Source: Gammaproteobacteria bacterium (lineage in GTDB: Bacteria; Pseudomonadota; Gammaproteobacteria; Steroidobacterales; Rariloculaceae). Taken from it: a stretch of DNA of 47,637 nucleotides. The DNA is taken from positions 1 through 47,637 of the forward strand of contig JAJEFE010000157.1 in assembly GCA_022820625.1 (NCBI GenBank). The letters run 5' to 3'. Shown here piece after piece: positions 16,710-24,900 of the stretch. Both the position numbers and the translations under genes were made by a program. The first letter of the stretch is position 1. Each line of letters begins with the position of its first letter. The notes beneath the pieces are model-generated. The model was not told the origin of the DNA and did no database searches. It saw only the letters and a program-made list of their open reading frames with translations.

Positions 16710-19333
16710 ATCAATATCTCGGTGGCGGGCTCTCTCAGATTGTACCGGGAACTCATTACGTATCCATACGCCCCGGCATTGGCGATCAGCAGTACGTCTC
16801 CTTCCACAGTCTCCGGCAGGAGCCGGTCGGACCCCAGCCGGTCCCCGGTTTCACAAACAGGGCCCACGATACTGACCACTTCGTTCGCCGGTTCCGCCAG
16901 CCGCGACAGGTTCACGATCTCGTGATAGGCGCCGTACAGAGCGGGACGCAGCAGGGAATTCATTCCCGTGCCCACGCCCACGTAGCGGATGCCGCCCTTG
17001 CCCTTGGTCTGGGTGACGCAGGTAACCAGCGCACCCGCACCCGCGACAATGAATCGTCCAGGTTCCAGCCAGAGTTCCAGTTGCGGCGCCTGTTGCTTGA
17101 CGCGCCCGATGGCGGCGTCAAGCTCTGCCATGTCCAACGGCGTTTCTCCGGGCTTTTCCGGGATCCCCAGCCCGCCGCCAAGGTCAGCGTAGCTGGCGTG
17201 GGGGAAGAGTTCCAGCAACCCGGCCAGGCAGCTTCCAACCTGTTCCCAGTTGTAAGGGTTGAAAATGCCGCTGCCCGTATGCGCATGCAGGCCCACGACG
17301 CGCGCGCCGGCGGCGTCGATGTATTTCGCGAACTCCTCCAGTTCGAACAGCGGGATTCCGAACTTGGAGTGCGCGCCCGCCGTGCGGACATGTTCATGGT
17401 GTCCCCGCCCTACCCCGGGATCCACGCGAACGAAAAGCTCCCGTCCCTGGAACACCTCCGGCCAGTGTCGGATCGGGTGCAGGTTGTCCAGCGTCACCCA
17501 AACACCCTGGTCGAAGGCCCGGACGTATTCACCCCTGGGTGCGAAGTTGGGTGTGAACAGAATACGCCGCGGATCGATATCGGGTAGCGTTTCGATCACG
17601 CGGCGGATTTCTCCGGGCGATACGCACTCGAAGTTTCCGCCCTGGCTGTCCACCGTACGAAGGATTTCCCGATTTGAATTGGCCTTCACCGAATAGAACA
17701 CTGCATCCACGGAATTCAGGGATGTCAGGGACGACATGGCCTCGGCGACGCTGTCCAGATGGTATACGTAGGCGGACCCCCGCTCTCGAGCCGTTGAGAC
17801 GAGACGCTCCCGTTGCAATTCCCACCAGGGAACCCGCGAAGTACCGGTCGCAAGCTCTCGAGCCTGGAGTTGCTCCCAGGTCGGCCCGAATACGCTGCCC
17901 TCGCGAAATCTCGCCACGAGCAGCGAGTGGAGGCGCTTCAACAGCCTGAAGGCGTGTTCGCCATCCACGACAAACGTCAGGTTAAGGTCGTTCGCCGCCT
18001 GGGTCAGCAGGTGAACCTTGTGCTCCTCGAATGCCTCCATGACCGGGCTGAGTTCATGCAGGATGGTCCGGATGCGCCTTCCCACCAGCGTAATCGCCGC
18101 GCAGTCGCGAATGACGCCTACCCGGCAAAAGCGGCCCAAGTCGCTGGCCAGGGCGTCAACCGCCGCGGGGTCGGCGTAGTTGGCCACGGGATCGATGGAA
18201 ACCGTGACGTTGCTCTCGGATGTGGAAATCAGGTCCACCGAAAGGCGATGTTTTCGGAAGCAATCGAATGCATCCGCAAGGAACCCCACCTGGTGCCACA
18301 TTTCCATGGACTCCATCGAGATGAGCGTGATTCCCTGGCGCCTGGATATAGCCTTGATCTGTGGCGTGTCATCGCCCAGCGAGTTCGACACGACCGTGCC
18401 TTCCCATCGGGGATGGCTGGTGATCTTGAGAAACAGCGGAATGCCGCATCGGTGCACCGGGGAGATACTCCTGGGATGCAGCACGCTGCCACCAGCGGAG
18501 GCGATCTCCTGGGCTTCGCTGTAGGTGAGTTCCCGAAGCAGACGGGCCGTAGGGACCGCCTTGGGATCCGCGCTGAAGAAGCCCGGCACGTCGCTCCAGA
18601 TCTCGAGCCGGCGCGCCTGCAGCTTTGCGGCGAGATAGGCGCCTGAAGTATCCGAGCCGCCGCGTCCGAATAGCACCGTGTCGCCGTGCGAGTTTCTACC
18701 GATGAACCCCTGGGTGACAATGAATCCGTCTACCGCTTCCAACTCCCGCTGCAGCCGTGGGACAGCGTCATGGGCACACGCCGCGGACAGGAACCGCGCC
18801 TGTTCCGATAGATTACGGGGCTCCTCTGCCTCCAGCAGCATCCGGGCATCCCACCAGTGCGCCGGCAGGGCCCTTGACAGAAGGTAGCTGGCGCCGAGCG
18901 TCGTCGCCGCCAACTCACCGGTGGCCATGACCCGGGCGTGCACTCCGGGGCTCACCTCCCGCAGCAGGCACACGCCGTCGATGAGCCGGGTCAGTGTATG
19001 GAACTGCTTGTCAAGGATTGAGGGGTTCACGCCAAGTTCGCCGGCGAGTCGGTCGTGGGTTTCGCGAATATCGGCAAGGACAGACGCCGGATCGCCGTTT
19101 ACAGCGGCATCGAGCAGGTTCTCCAGCGCGTCGGAGACACCGGCCAATGCCGAATGCACGACCACTGGCGTCAGCCCCGAATCCAGTCGCTGCTGGAGCA
19201 ACTCCGCGATCCGGCTCCAGTTATCAGCCGTGGAGACGCTGCGCCCGCCGAACTTCATCACCACGAAGGGCGAGTCGGGGAAGGGGGATGCCACGGAGTC
19301 GAAGTCCGTCTGCCTGCTGATGTCGTCGTTCAT
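16706..19333 (-). CDS. lysC-lysA: Bifunctional aspartate kinase / diaminopimelate decarboxylase
   Basis: One 875-residue chain joins the first and last enzymes of lysine synthesis. The N-terminal aspartokinase (about 1-300) has VVMKFGGRSVS at 25-35 and GRGGSDTSGAYLAAKL near 225, followed by regulatory ACT domains (about 310-460). The C-terminal PLP decarboxylase (about 480-875) has FYSVKANSNREI with the PLP lysine, GLHAHTGSGI, GGGLGIPEK, EPGRFIVAGAG and PVCETGD. This fusion is known in Xanthomonas relatives. The kinase motif reads KFGGRSV where nearly all aspartokinases have KFGGTSV. An attenuator and leader peptide precede the gene (19354-19533). The fusion couples entry into the aspartate pathway to lysine output. 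Confidence 0.95.
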   Translation of the reverse strand: MNDDISRQTDFDSVASPFPDSPFVVMKFGGRSVSTADNWSRIAELLQQRLDSGLTPVVVHSALAGVSDALENLLDAAVNGDPASVLADIRETHDRLAGELGVNPSILDKQFHTLTRLIDGVCLLREVSPGVHARVMATGELAATTLGASYLLSRALPAHWWDARMLLEAEEPRNLSEQARFLSAACAHDAVPRLQRELEAVDGFIVTQGFIGRNSHGDTVLFGRGGSDTSGAYLAAKLQARRLEIWSDVPGFFSADPKAVPTARLLRELTYSEAQEIASAGGSVLHPRSISPVHRCGIPLFLKITSHPRWEGTVVSNSLGDDTPQIKAISRRQGITLISMESMEMWHQVGFLADAFDCFRKHRLSVDLISTSESNVTVSIDPVANYADPAAVDALASDLGRFCRVGVIRDCAAITLVGRRIRTILHELSPVMEAFEEHKVHLLTQAANDLNLTFVVDGEHAFRLLKRLHSLLVARFREGSVFGPTWEQLQARELATGTSRVPWWELQRERLVSTARERGSAYVYHLDSVAEAMSSLTSLNSVDAVFYSVKANSNREILRTVDSQGGNFECVSPGEIRRVIETLPDIDPRRILFTPNFAPRGEYVRAFDQGVWVTLDNLHPIRHWPEVFQGRELFVRVDPGVGRGHHEHVRTAGAHSKFGIPLFELEEFAKYIDAAGARVVGLHAHTGSGIFNPYNWEQVGSCLAGLLELFPHASYADLGGGLGIPEKPGETPLDMAELDAAIGRVKQQAPQLELWLEPGRFIVAGAGALVTCVTQTKGKGGIRYVGVGTGMNSLLRPALYGAYHEIVNLSRLAEPANEVVSIVGPVCETGDRLGSDRLLPETVEGDVLLIANAGAYGYVMSSRYNLREPATEILI

Positions 19334-19353
19334 GGAGCCGCTCCACGCAAAAG

Positions 19354-19385
19354 AAAACCCGCCGGGACAATCCGCAGCGGGTTTT
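19354..19385 (-). terminator. Attenuator terminator in the lysC-lysA leader
   Basis: On the minus strand, AAAACCCGC (19385-19377) pairs perfectly over 9 bp with GCGGGTTTT (19362-19354), and the RNA continues CTTTTG. The hairpin ends 20 bases before the lysC-lysA ATG. The same 5' arm, as AACCCGCTG (19383-19375), can instead pair over 9 bp with CAGCGGGTT (19438-19430) inside the leader peptide frame. This gives two mutually exclusive structures. Confidence 0.78.
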
Positions 19386-19410
19386 ACTGGTGACTATCGT
19401 CTGTCTGTTG

Positions 19411-19497
19411 CTAGACCATCGGTAATACCAACCCGCTGACGGCGCATTTGCCGATCGCCATCGTCATGGTCGTCTTGCCCTTGGTGGTCATAGCCAT
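19411..19497 (-). CDS. Thr/Met/Lys-rich leader peptide of the lysC-lysA attenuator
   Basis: A short minus-strand frame ends with TAG at 19411 and encodes 28 residues from the ATG at 19497; the frame is open four codons further to an ATG at 19509. It begins MAMTTKGKTTMTMAIGK, giving five Thr, five Met and three Lys codons, with Ile following. These are products of the aspartate pathway that the downstream fusion feeds. Its 3' codons (GTC AGC GGG TTG) form the antiterminator strand. The composition, the position 26 bases before a terminator and the competing hairpins together indicate ribosome-mediated attenuation. No Shine-Dalgarno is visible, and the promoter position suggests a leaderless mRNA. 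Confidence 0.7.
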   Translation of the reverse strand: MAMTTKGKTTMTMAIGKCAVSGLVLPMV

Positions 19498-19504
19498 GGC
19501 GCGC

Positions 19505-19533
19505 AACATAAAGGGATTGAGCTAACAGGTCAA
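19505..19533 (-). promoter_or_regulatory. Candidate promoter of the lysC-lysA leader RNA
   Basis: On the minus strand TTGACC (19533-19528) is followed after exactly 17 bases by TATGTT (19510-19505). Seven bases after the -10 lies the A of the leader-peptide ATG at 19497, so transcription would begin at or beside the start codon. This would explain why that peptide lacks a ribosome binding site. Confidence 0.5.
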
Positions 19534-19618
19534 GGTAACGCCCCCGTCTCCAACGCTCGCAACTTCCTCCGGCGCGCAGCTTTTTGCGGAACCGGGTTGC
19601 TTCAGATATGCGGCAGCT

Positions 19619-20932
19619 TCAGGTCCGCGGCACGGGGATATTGAAGTGCCTGAGTGTTCCCTCCACGGTCGGACGCCTCACCAGTATGCGCTGATCGTTC
19701 AACAGGTAGGTGAATACATAGCCCACGCCGAGCATCAGGATCCCGATCAGGAAGCAATAGGTGACCGCCCGGTCCGGATACTGGTCCTTGAGATAGCCGA
19801 CGTAGAGCGGCCCGATGATGCCTGCTGCTGCCCAGGCGGTAAGAATTGCGCCATAGATCGTGGACATGCGCCTGTTCCCGAACACGTCGACGATAAACGA
19901 CGGCATGGTGGCGAAGCCGCCGCCGAAGCACAGCAGCACATAGCAGACCAGTACGGAGAAGACCCAGGGGTTCTGCTCGGTCATCAGCACGCCGAAGACG
20001 ACCAGTTGGCTGCCCAGCAGGATGCGCCAGACCCGCACGCGGCCCAGCCGGTCCGACAGCAAGCCCCAGAACAGGCGTCCCACGCCGTTACAGACGGAGC
20101 TTGCGGCAATCAGCGTTGCGCCATAGGCCGCCAGGGTCTCCGGTTCCAGGTTCGGCACCGCCAGTCCCCAGACGTCCTGAAGCAGTGCGGACTGGAAGCT
20201 AATGACCGAAATGCCTGCCGCGATGTTGCAGAAGAAAACGATCCACATGCAGGAGAAATCCTGCGACAGGAGGTATTCGCGCACCTTCACGTCGGCATCG
20301 TCGGCCTCGAAGGCCCTGGGCGCTGCGGCCGCAGCTGTGGCGGGTCCCTGTTCGGGATCCGACAACAACAGGCTGGTCGGCAGGAGAATACAGGCGAAAA
20401 TAATCCCGAGCCCCAGGAATACCGTCGGTAGGTCGCCTTCGCTGTAGACCACGAGCACGGGCGCCAGCAACTTGCTCAGCAGCAGTGCGCCGATGCCGAA
20501 TCCCATCACCACCGTCCCCGTGGCGAGCCCCTTGCGGTCCGGGAACCACTTGGCCACGGTCGCCACCGGAGTTACGTACCCCAGACCGATCCCCGCGCCT
20601 CCGACGACCCCGTAACCGAGATAGAACAGCAGCAGGTGATCCATGGCCAAGGCCAGACTGGCGATCAGGTATCCCCCGCAGAACAGTGCGCTGCCGGCCA
20701 GCGCCAGCTTTCTCGGGCCCAGCCTGGGGAGCGCCGTGCCTGCCCAGGCGGCCGCCACGCCAAGCGAGAAGATGGCCAGGCTGAACGCCAGGGCGGTCTC
20801 GATGTTGCTCCAGCCGAGCTGCCGGACGAGCATCGTCTGGAAGAAACTCCATGCATAGACGGTGCCCAGGCAGACCTGCAACGTCACGCAGGCCCCCAGA
20901 ACGGCCATCCGAGGTATGGGACGCCCGAACAT
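19619..20932 (-). CDS. MFS transporter, OFA (oxalate/formate antiporter) family
   Basis: The 437-residue membrane protein has about 12 predicted transmembrane helices in two halves with a cytoplasmic loop near residues 205-225. The pattern AWSFFQTMLVRQLGWS near the N terminus, GYGVVGGAGIGLGYVTPVATVAKWFPDRKGLATG (about 110-145), and RLFWGLLSDRLGR in the second half match the OFA family, which exchanges small carboxylates such as oxalate, formate or lactate. The substrate cannot be told. It follows the HAMP sensor gene by 21 bases on the same strand, so a sensor/carrier unit is possible. Confidence 0.85.
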   Translation of the reverse strand: MFGRPIPRMAVLGACVTLQVCLGTVYAWSFFQTMLVRQLGWSNIETALAFSLAIFSLGVAAAWAGTALPRLGPRKLALAGSALFCGGYLIASLALAMDHLLLFYLGYGVVGGAGIGLGYVTPVATVAKWFPDRKGLATGTVVMGFGIGALLLSKLLAPVLVVYSEGDLPTVFLGLGIIFACILLPTSLLLSDPEQGPATAAAAAPRAFEADDADVKVREYLLSQDFSCMWIVFFCNIAAGISVISFQSALLQDVWGLAVPNLEPETLAAYGATLIAASSVCNGVGRLFWGLLSDRLGRVRVWRILLGSQLVVFGVLMTEQNPWVFSVLVCYVLLCFGGGFATMPSFIVDVFGNRRMSTIYGAILTAWAAAGIIGPLYVGYLKDQYPDRAVTYCFLIGILMLGVGYVFTYLLNDQRILVRRPTVEGTLRHFNIPVPRT

Positions 20933-20953
20933 GGCGGTGGTCAGGTCATCCGA

Positions 20954-21694
20954 TCAACCTGCACCGTCGCTTGACGATGCAGACACGTGACCCCTGGAAA
21001 AGTGCGCGAACAGGCGTGCAAGCTGACCGGCCTCGTCCTTCCGGCCGAGCACGCCTTCCATGGACTCCGCTTCCTGCTCTTCGCCCCGCGCCAACGCGAC
21101 CGCATAAGTGAGCACGTCGCCGATCGGTTTCGCCGCCAGGTTGACCAGCCAGATCGCGGCCACGACCCCCAGGACGAAGACAACGGAGATGAGGTAGACC
21201 TGCCGGCCGATCGCCCGTTGAACCTGCAGGGCGATCATTCCGCTGTCCATGCCCACATGGACGGCACCGGCCACGCCGGCCAGGATCGGCCGGCTGACTT
21301 CCACGAACTCGCCCATGCCGGGGAGCTGGCGTTCCACGGTGGAGATATCGGTCGGGTCCGCGTTCAGAATCTCCTCGGGAATGCCCGGAACGAATGTATG
21401 GGCGAGGAATTCGCCGGTTTCGTCCCTTATATAGACGTAGCTGATGCCCTGGATCTCAATGAACTGGTCGATCAGGGACTGCAACGTCGAAAGGTCCCGG
21501 TTGAGCAGGATGTCCACGCTGGAATCGGCGATGGTCTGGGCGATGCCCAGGCTGTTGGTCTCATACTCCTCGGTCAGATAGGAATTGACGGTATCAATCA
21601 GCAGGAACGAGGTGGAGATGCCGATGAATCCGAACAGTGCGAAAACGCCGAACAAAGTCCTCTGAAACAGTTTCCGGACCTTGATGACCTGCAT
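20954..21694 (-). CDS. Membrane sensor with HAMP domain and no output domain
   Basis: The 246-residue protein has a transmembrane helix (about 13-33), a periplasmic sensing region (about 34-164, with GISYVYIRDETGEFLAH resembling a PAS-like sensor) and a second helix (about 166-187). A HAMP linker follows (about 188-240: NLAAKPIGDVLTYAVALARGE, GRKDEAGQLARLF). It then ends after a short Ser/Gly tail, with no kinase, GGDEF or chemotaxis domain. Its start overlaps the stop of the substrate-binding protein gene by one base, so the pair is co-transcribed. It may signal to an unlinked kinase or be a truncated receptor. Confidence 0.75.
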   Translation of the reverse strand: MQVIKVRKLFQRTLFGVFALFGFIGISTSFLLIDTVNSYLTEEYETNSLGIAQTIADSSVDILLNRDLSTLQSLIDQFIEIQGISYVYIRDETGEFLAHTFVPGIPEEILNADPTDISTVERQLPGMGEFVEVSRPILAGVAGAVHVGMDSGMIALQVQRAIGRQVYLISVVFVLGVVAAIWLVNLAAKPIGDVLTYAVALARGEEQEAESMEGVLGRKDEAGQLARLFAHFSRGHVSASSSDGAG

Positions 21695-22965
21695 CAGGAG
21701 AATCTCTCTTCCCAGTCACCCAGGGTGACGAATCGACCGTCGTCGACCACCGTGTAGTAGACCTGCTGCAATCCCTGGCGGCGGTCTTCGGCAAATGTCA
21801 CGCGTTCGCTGATGCCGAGTTCGAAGTCCCGCAGCGTCATGACCGCGCGCTCCAGATTTCCCCGCGCGGGTTCGTCGCCGAGTCTGCGCAGGATTTCGAC
21901 CATGATTTTGGCGTTGAGAAACCCTTCAAGGCTCACGAAACTGTAGTCGAAGGGCATGTACTGTTCCGTGACCAATTCGGCGGGCACATCCGGGTTGTAG
22001 AGCTGCATGAATTCCCGGTATTCCCGCACCGCAGGAATCGACGTGTCATGGTAGCTGGGAACGACCTGCGAGTTGACCAGCAGACTCGTATAACGATCGG
22101 CATCTGCGGGATCGCGGCCCTCGGACAGCAGCCCCAGCATGCTCTCGCTGCCGACAAACGACAGGTTCGCGATCGGCACGCGCAGCCCGAGATCGACCGC
22201 ATCCCTGGCGAACGCGGCACAGGCAGCGTAGGCGCCAATGCAGATCACCGCATCGGGTTCCGCGGCCTGGAGCAACTCCACCTGACCGCGCATCGTGGCG
22301 GTAAATTGTGTGCCGCGCCGGTAGGTGGCTTCCCCGGCTATGCGCTCCCCGTGCCGCGCCAGCGCCGCCCTGACGCCGGCCCAGCCGCTGCGCCCGTAGG
22401 CATCCGCCTGGTAGAAGACACCGATGCGCCGACGGCCGACCTGCACGAAATTCTCCACCAGCCCGGCGGTTTCCTGGGCGTAGGACGCGCGCAGGTTGAA
22501 CGCGAATTCGCCGTAGGGCGGCTGGCGCTGTGGTTGTGCGCCGGTGAACGGGAAGAAAAGAAAGACGTCCTCGTCCTGGAATTTCTTCAGGATCGGCAGG
22601 ACCCGCGTCACGGTGGGCGTACCCACGTAGCCGAACAGGAGGAAAACCTGGTCCTCCAGCATCAGCTTCATGGTGTTGTTCACCGATGCGTCCGGCTGAT
22701 AGCCGTCATCGTAGAGCTTCAGGGCAATGCGCCGGCCCGAGATACCGCCGGCGCGGTTGACGTGTTCGAAATACGCCGAGGCGCCCCGATACAACTCGAT
22801 CCCGAGCCCTCTGGAGGGACCGGAAAAGGCCGCTGACATGCCCAGTATGATTTCGCTGTCCGTGACGCCGGCGCTCGCCGTTTCCGCGGAAGCCCGCAAC
22901 CAGGGCCAGGTCAGCCCGCCGACTATGCTACCGCCGATCAGCGATCGCCTGGTAAACATCCCCAT
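21694..22965 (-). CDS. Periplasmic substrate-binding protein, branched-chain amino acid type (Peripla_BP_6)
   Basis: The 423-residue protein begins with a twin-arginine-like signal (TRRSLIGGSIVGG, residues 5-17) and a cleavage region near RASAETASA. It then shows the type I periplasmic fold: ILGMSAAFSGPSRGLGIELYRG, YFEHVNRAGGISGRRIALKLYDDGY (about 65-95), VGRRRIGVFYQADAYGRSG and PDAVICIGAYAACAAFARDA. These are hallmarks of the LivJ/UrtA-type receptors. No ABC permease or ATPase genes are adjacent. The overlapping HAMP sensor gene suggests the protein works in ligand sensing rather than, or besides, uptake. The ligand is unknown. Confidence 0.85.
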   Translation of the reverse strand: MGMFTRRSLIGGSIVGGLTWPWLRASAETASAGVTDSEIILGMSAAFSGPSRGLGIELYRGASAYFEHVNRAGGISGRRIALKLYDDGYQPDASVNNTMKLMLEDQVFLLFGYVGTPTVTRVLPILKKFQDEDVFLFFPFTGAQPQRQPPYGEFAFNLRASYAQETAGLVENFVQVGRRRIGVFYQADAYGRSGWAGVRAALARHGERIAGEATYRRGTQFTATMRGQVELLQAAEPDAVICIGAYAACAAFARDAVDLGLRVPIANLSFVGSESMLGLLSEGRDPADADRYTSLLVNSQVVPSYHDTSIPAVREYREFMQLYNPDVPAELVTEQYMPFDYSFVSLEGFLNAKIMVEILRRLGDEPARGNLERAVMTLRDFELGISERVTFAEDRRQGLQQVYYTVVDDGRFVTLGDWEERFS

Positions 22966-23152
22966 CCATCCACCACTTTTCGCATTCGTTCCTGTCGAAT
23001 GCTTGTGGATCGCATTATTTCCGATCTAAGAACGTGTTTCCAGTCTCGCCGAATCGCGGGAGAATGTACGATGAGCGAAGGCGCGTGCTTGTGCCCTTCA
23101 TTTGAATCGGGCGTTTCAATGCGCGCCGGACCGGTCCACGAGGAGGCTGATC

Positions 23153-24865
23153 ATGCGGCATCGAAAGCCCCTGACGGAGCTTGCAACCCACGACGTTGTC
23201 AATCAACCGCCGCCGCTCGCAGCGATCAACCTCTATGACGCCGACCCGGCGTTACGCGGTGCGGTGGAGGCCGCCGGCGGCGAGCGGCACCGTTTCCGCC
23301 TTGCGGAATTCGGCGAACGATGCGGTACGGTGCAGACTCGGGAATGGGCGCGCCAGGCAAACGAGAATCCGCCGCGCCTTAAATCCTTCGACCGCTATGG
23401 CCGGCGTCTGGACGAAGTCGCCTTCCATCCCGCGTACCACAGCTTGATGGCGCTGGGCCTGTCCAGCGGGATTTCCGGCTGCGCCTGGAGCGGCGAACCG
23501 GCCGGCCATCTCCTGCACGGTGCGATGATGGTCCTGATGACACAGGCGGATGCGGGCGTGACCTGCCCGATGTCCATGACCTACGCCAGCATTGCCGCGC
23601 TGAGAGCGGCTCCTGATCTGTCGGCGACATGGGAACCGCGGGTAACCGCGCATCGATATGACCGGCGCTCCATCCCCGCGGCGGAAAAGAACGCGGTGAC
23701 CATCGGCATGGCCATGACCGAAAAGCAGGGCGGCTCCGACGTCCGCAGCAATGCGACCCGCGCGGAACGTGCCGGAGACGGCAGCTACATGCTGACCGGC
23801 CACAAGTGGTTTTGTTCGGCTCCCATGAGCGACGCGTTTCTGACGCTCGCGCAGGCTCCGGACGGCCTCACCTGTTTCCTGGCGCCGCGCTGGCGCCCGG
23901 ACGGCGAGCGCAATGCCATCCGCCTCATGCGCCTCAAGGACAAGCTGGGCGACAGGTCCAACGCATCGGCGGAGATCGAATTCCACAGAGCGTGGGCACA
24001 GCGGGTCGGCGACGAAGGGCGTGGCGTTTCGACCATCATCGAGATGGTTCAACTCACCCGGTACGACTGCGCACTCGGCTCCGCCGGCGGTATGCGGGCC
24101 GCCCTCGTTCGGACGCTCTGGCATACCGCTCACCGTCGGACCTTCGGAAAAGCGCTGGTCGACCATCCAGCCATGCGGGCCGTGCTGGTCGATCTTATCC
24201 TGGAGAGCGAAGCGGCCACGGCGCTCGCGTTGCGAATCGGCGCGGGACTGGACCAGGCGACCAGGTGCGATCATACGGCTTCGAACGACCAGGCTGCGGT
24301 GAGCGACCGGTCAGCAAGCGAACACGCAGCCGCCTTTGTGCGGCTGGCGACGCCCGTCGCCAAGTATTGGATATGCAAGCGCCAGCCGGGCTTCGTCCAT
24401 GAAGCCCTGGAGTGCCACGGCGGCGCGGGATACGTAGAAGAGGGTCCGATGCCGCGCCTGTTCCGCCAGTCGCCGCTGAACGCGATCTGGGAAGGAAGCG
24501 GCAACGTGATCGCACTGGATATCCTGCGCGCCGCGGCACGTGAGCCGGACAGCGTCGCCGCGGTGCTGGCCGAACTGGAAACGGCCTCCGGCCGGAACGC
24601 GCACTACGATGCGCACCTGGAAGAGGTCAAACGTACGCTTGGGGAGGCCGCCTTACCGGAACGAAGCGCCCGGGGTTTCGCCCGGGACCTGGGACTCGGC
24701 CTGCAGGCAGCCGCCCTGCACTGGTCCGCGGCGCCGCCCGTATTTGACGGTTATTGCTCGCAGCGGCTCGATCCTGCACGACGGGGATTGCTCCATGGTG
24801 AACTTGGAGATGCGGTCGACCAGGGGTGGTTGATAGAGCGGGCATGCCGGGCGCTCGACATCTGA
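23153..24865 (+). CDS. aidB: AidB-type acyl-CoA dehydrogenase
   Basis: This FAD-dependent acyl-CoA dehydrogenase-family protein of 570 residues resembles E. coli AidB (541), the alkylation-response flavoprotein that binds DNA and has weak isovaleryl-CoA dehydrogenase activity. Matching segments are THDVVNQPPPL, ANENPPRL, YGRRLDEVAFHPAYHSLM, GMAMTEKQGGSDVRSNATRAE (near 190), HKWFCSAPMSDA, RLKDKLGDRSNAS, LTRYDCALGSAG, ECHGGAGYVEEGPMPRLFR and NAIWEGSGNVIALDILR. GAGGAGG lies 7 bases before the ATG, so the open frame upstream to 23102 is not used. About 20 extra polar residues (TRCDHTASNDQAAVSDRS region, near 370-390) interrupt the helical domain compared with E. coli. No ada or alkB neighbour is present. 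Confidence 0.88.
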   Translation: MRHRKPLTELATHDVVNQPPPLAAINLYDADPALRGAVEAAGGERHRFRLAEFGERCGTVQTREWARQANENPPRLKSFDRYGRRLDEVAFHPAYHSLMALGLSSGISGCAWSGEPAGHLLHGAMMVLMTQADAGVTCPMSMTYASIAALRAAPDLSATWEPRVTAHRYDRRSIPAAEKNAVTIGMAMTEKQGGSDVRSNATRAERAGDGSYMLTGHKWFCSAPMSDAFLTLAQAPDGLTCFLAPRWRPDGERNAIRLMRLKDKLGDRSNASAEIEFHRAWAQRVGDEGRGVSTIIEMVQLTRYDCALGSAGGMRAALVRTLWHTAHRRTFGKALVDHPAMRAVLVDLILESEAATALALRIGAGLDQATRCDHTASNDQAAVSDRSASEHAAAFVRLATPVAKYWICKRQPGFVHEALECHGGAGYVEEGPMPRLFRQSPLNAIWEGSGNVIALDILRAAAREPDSVAAVLAELETASGRNAHYDAHLEEVKRTLGEAALPERSARGFARDLGLGLQAAALHWSAAPPVFDGYCSQRLDPARRGLLHGELGDAVDQGWLIERACRALDI

Positions 24866-24900
24866 ACTTTCAGGCAATCGCGAACGACCCTTCCGTCGGG

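Noticed and set aside
19334..19618. Lysine riboswitch ahead of lysC-lysA
   Set aside because: The leader is too short from the likely promoter (about 160 nt) and none of the L-box core segments is visible; the attenuator explains the structure.
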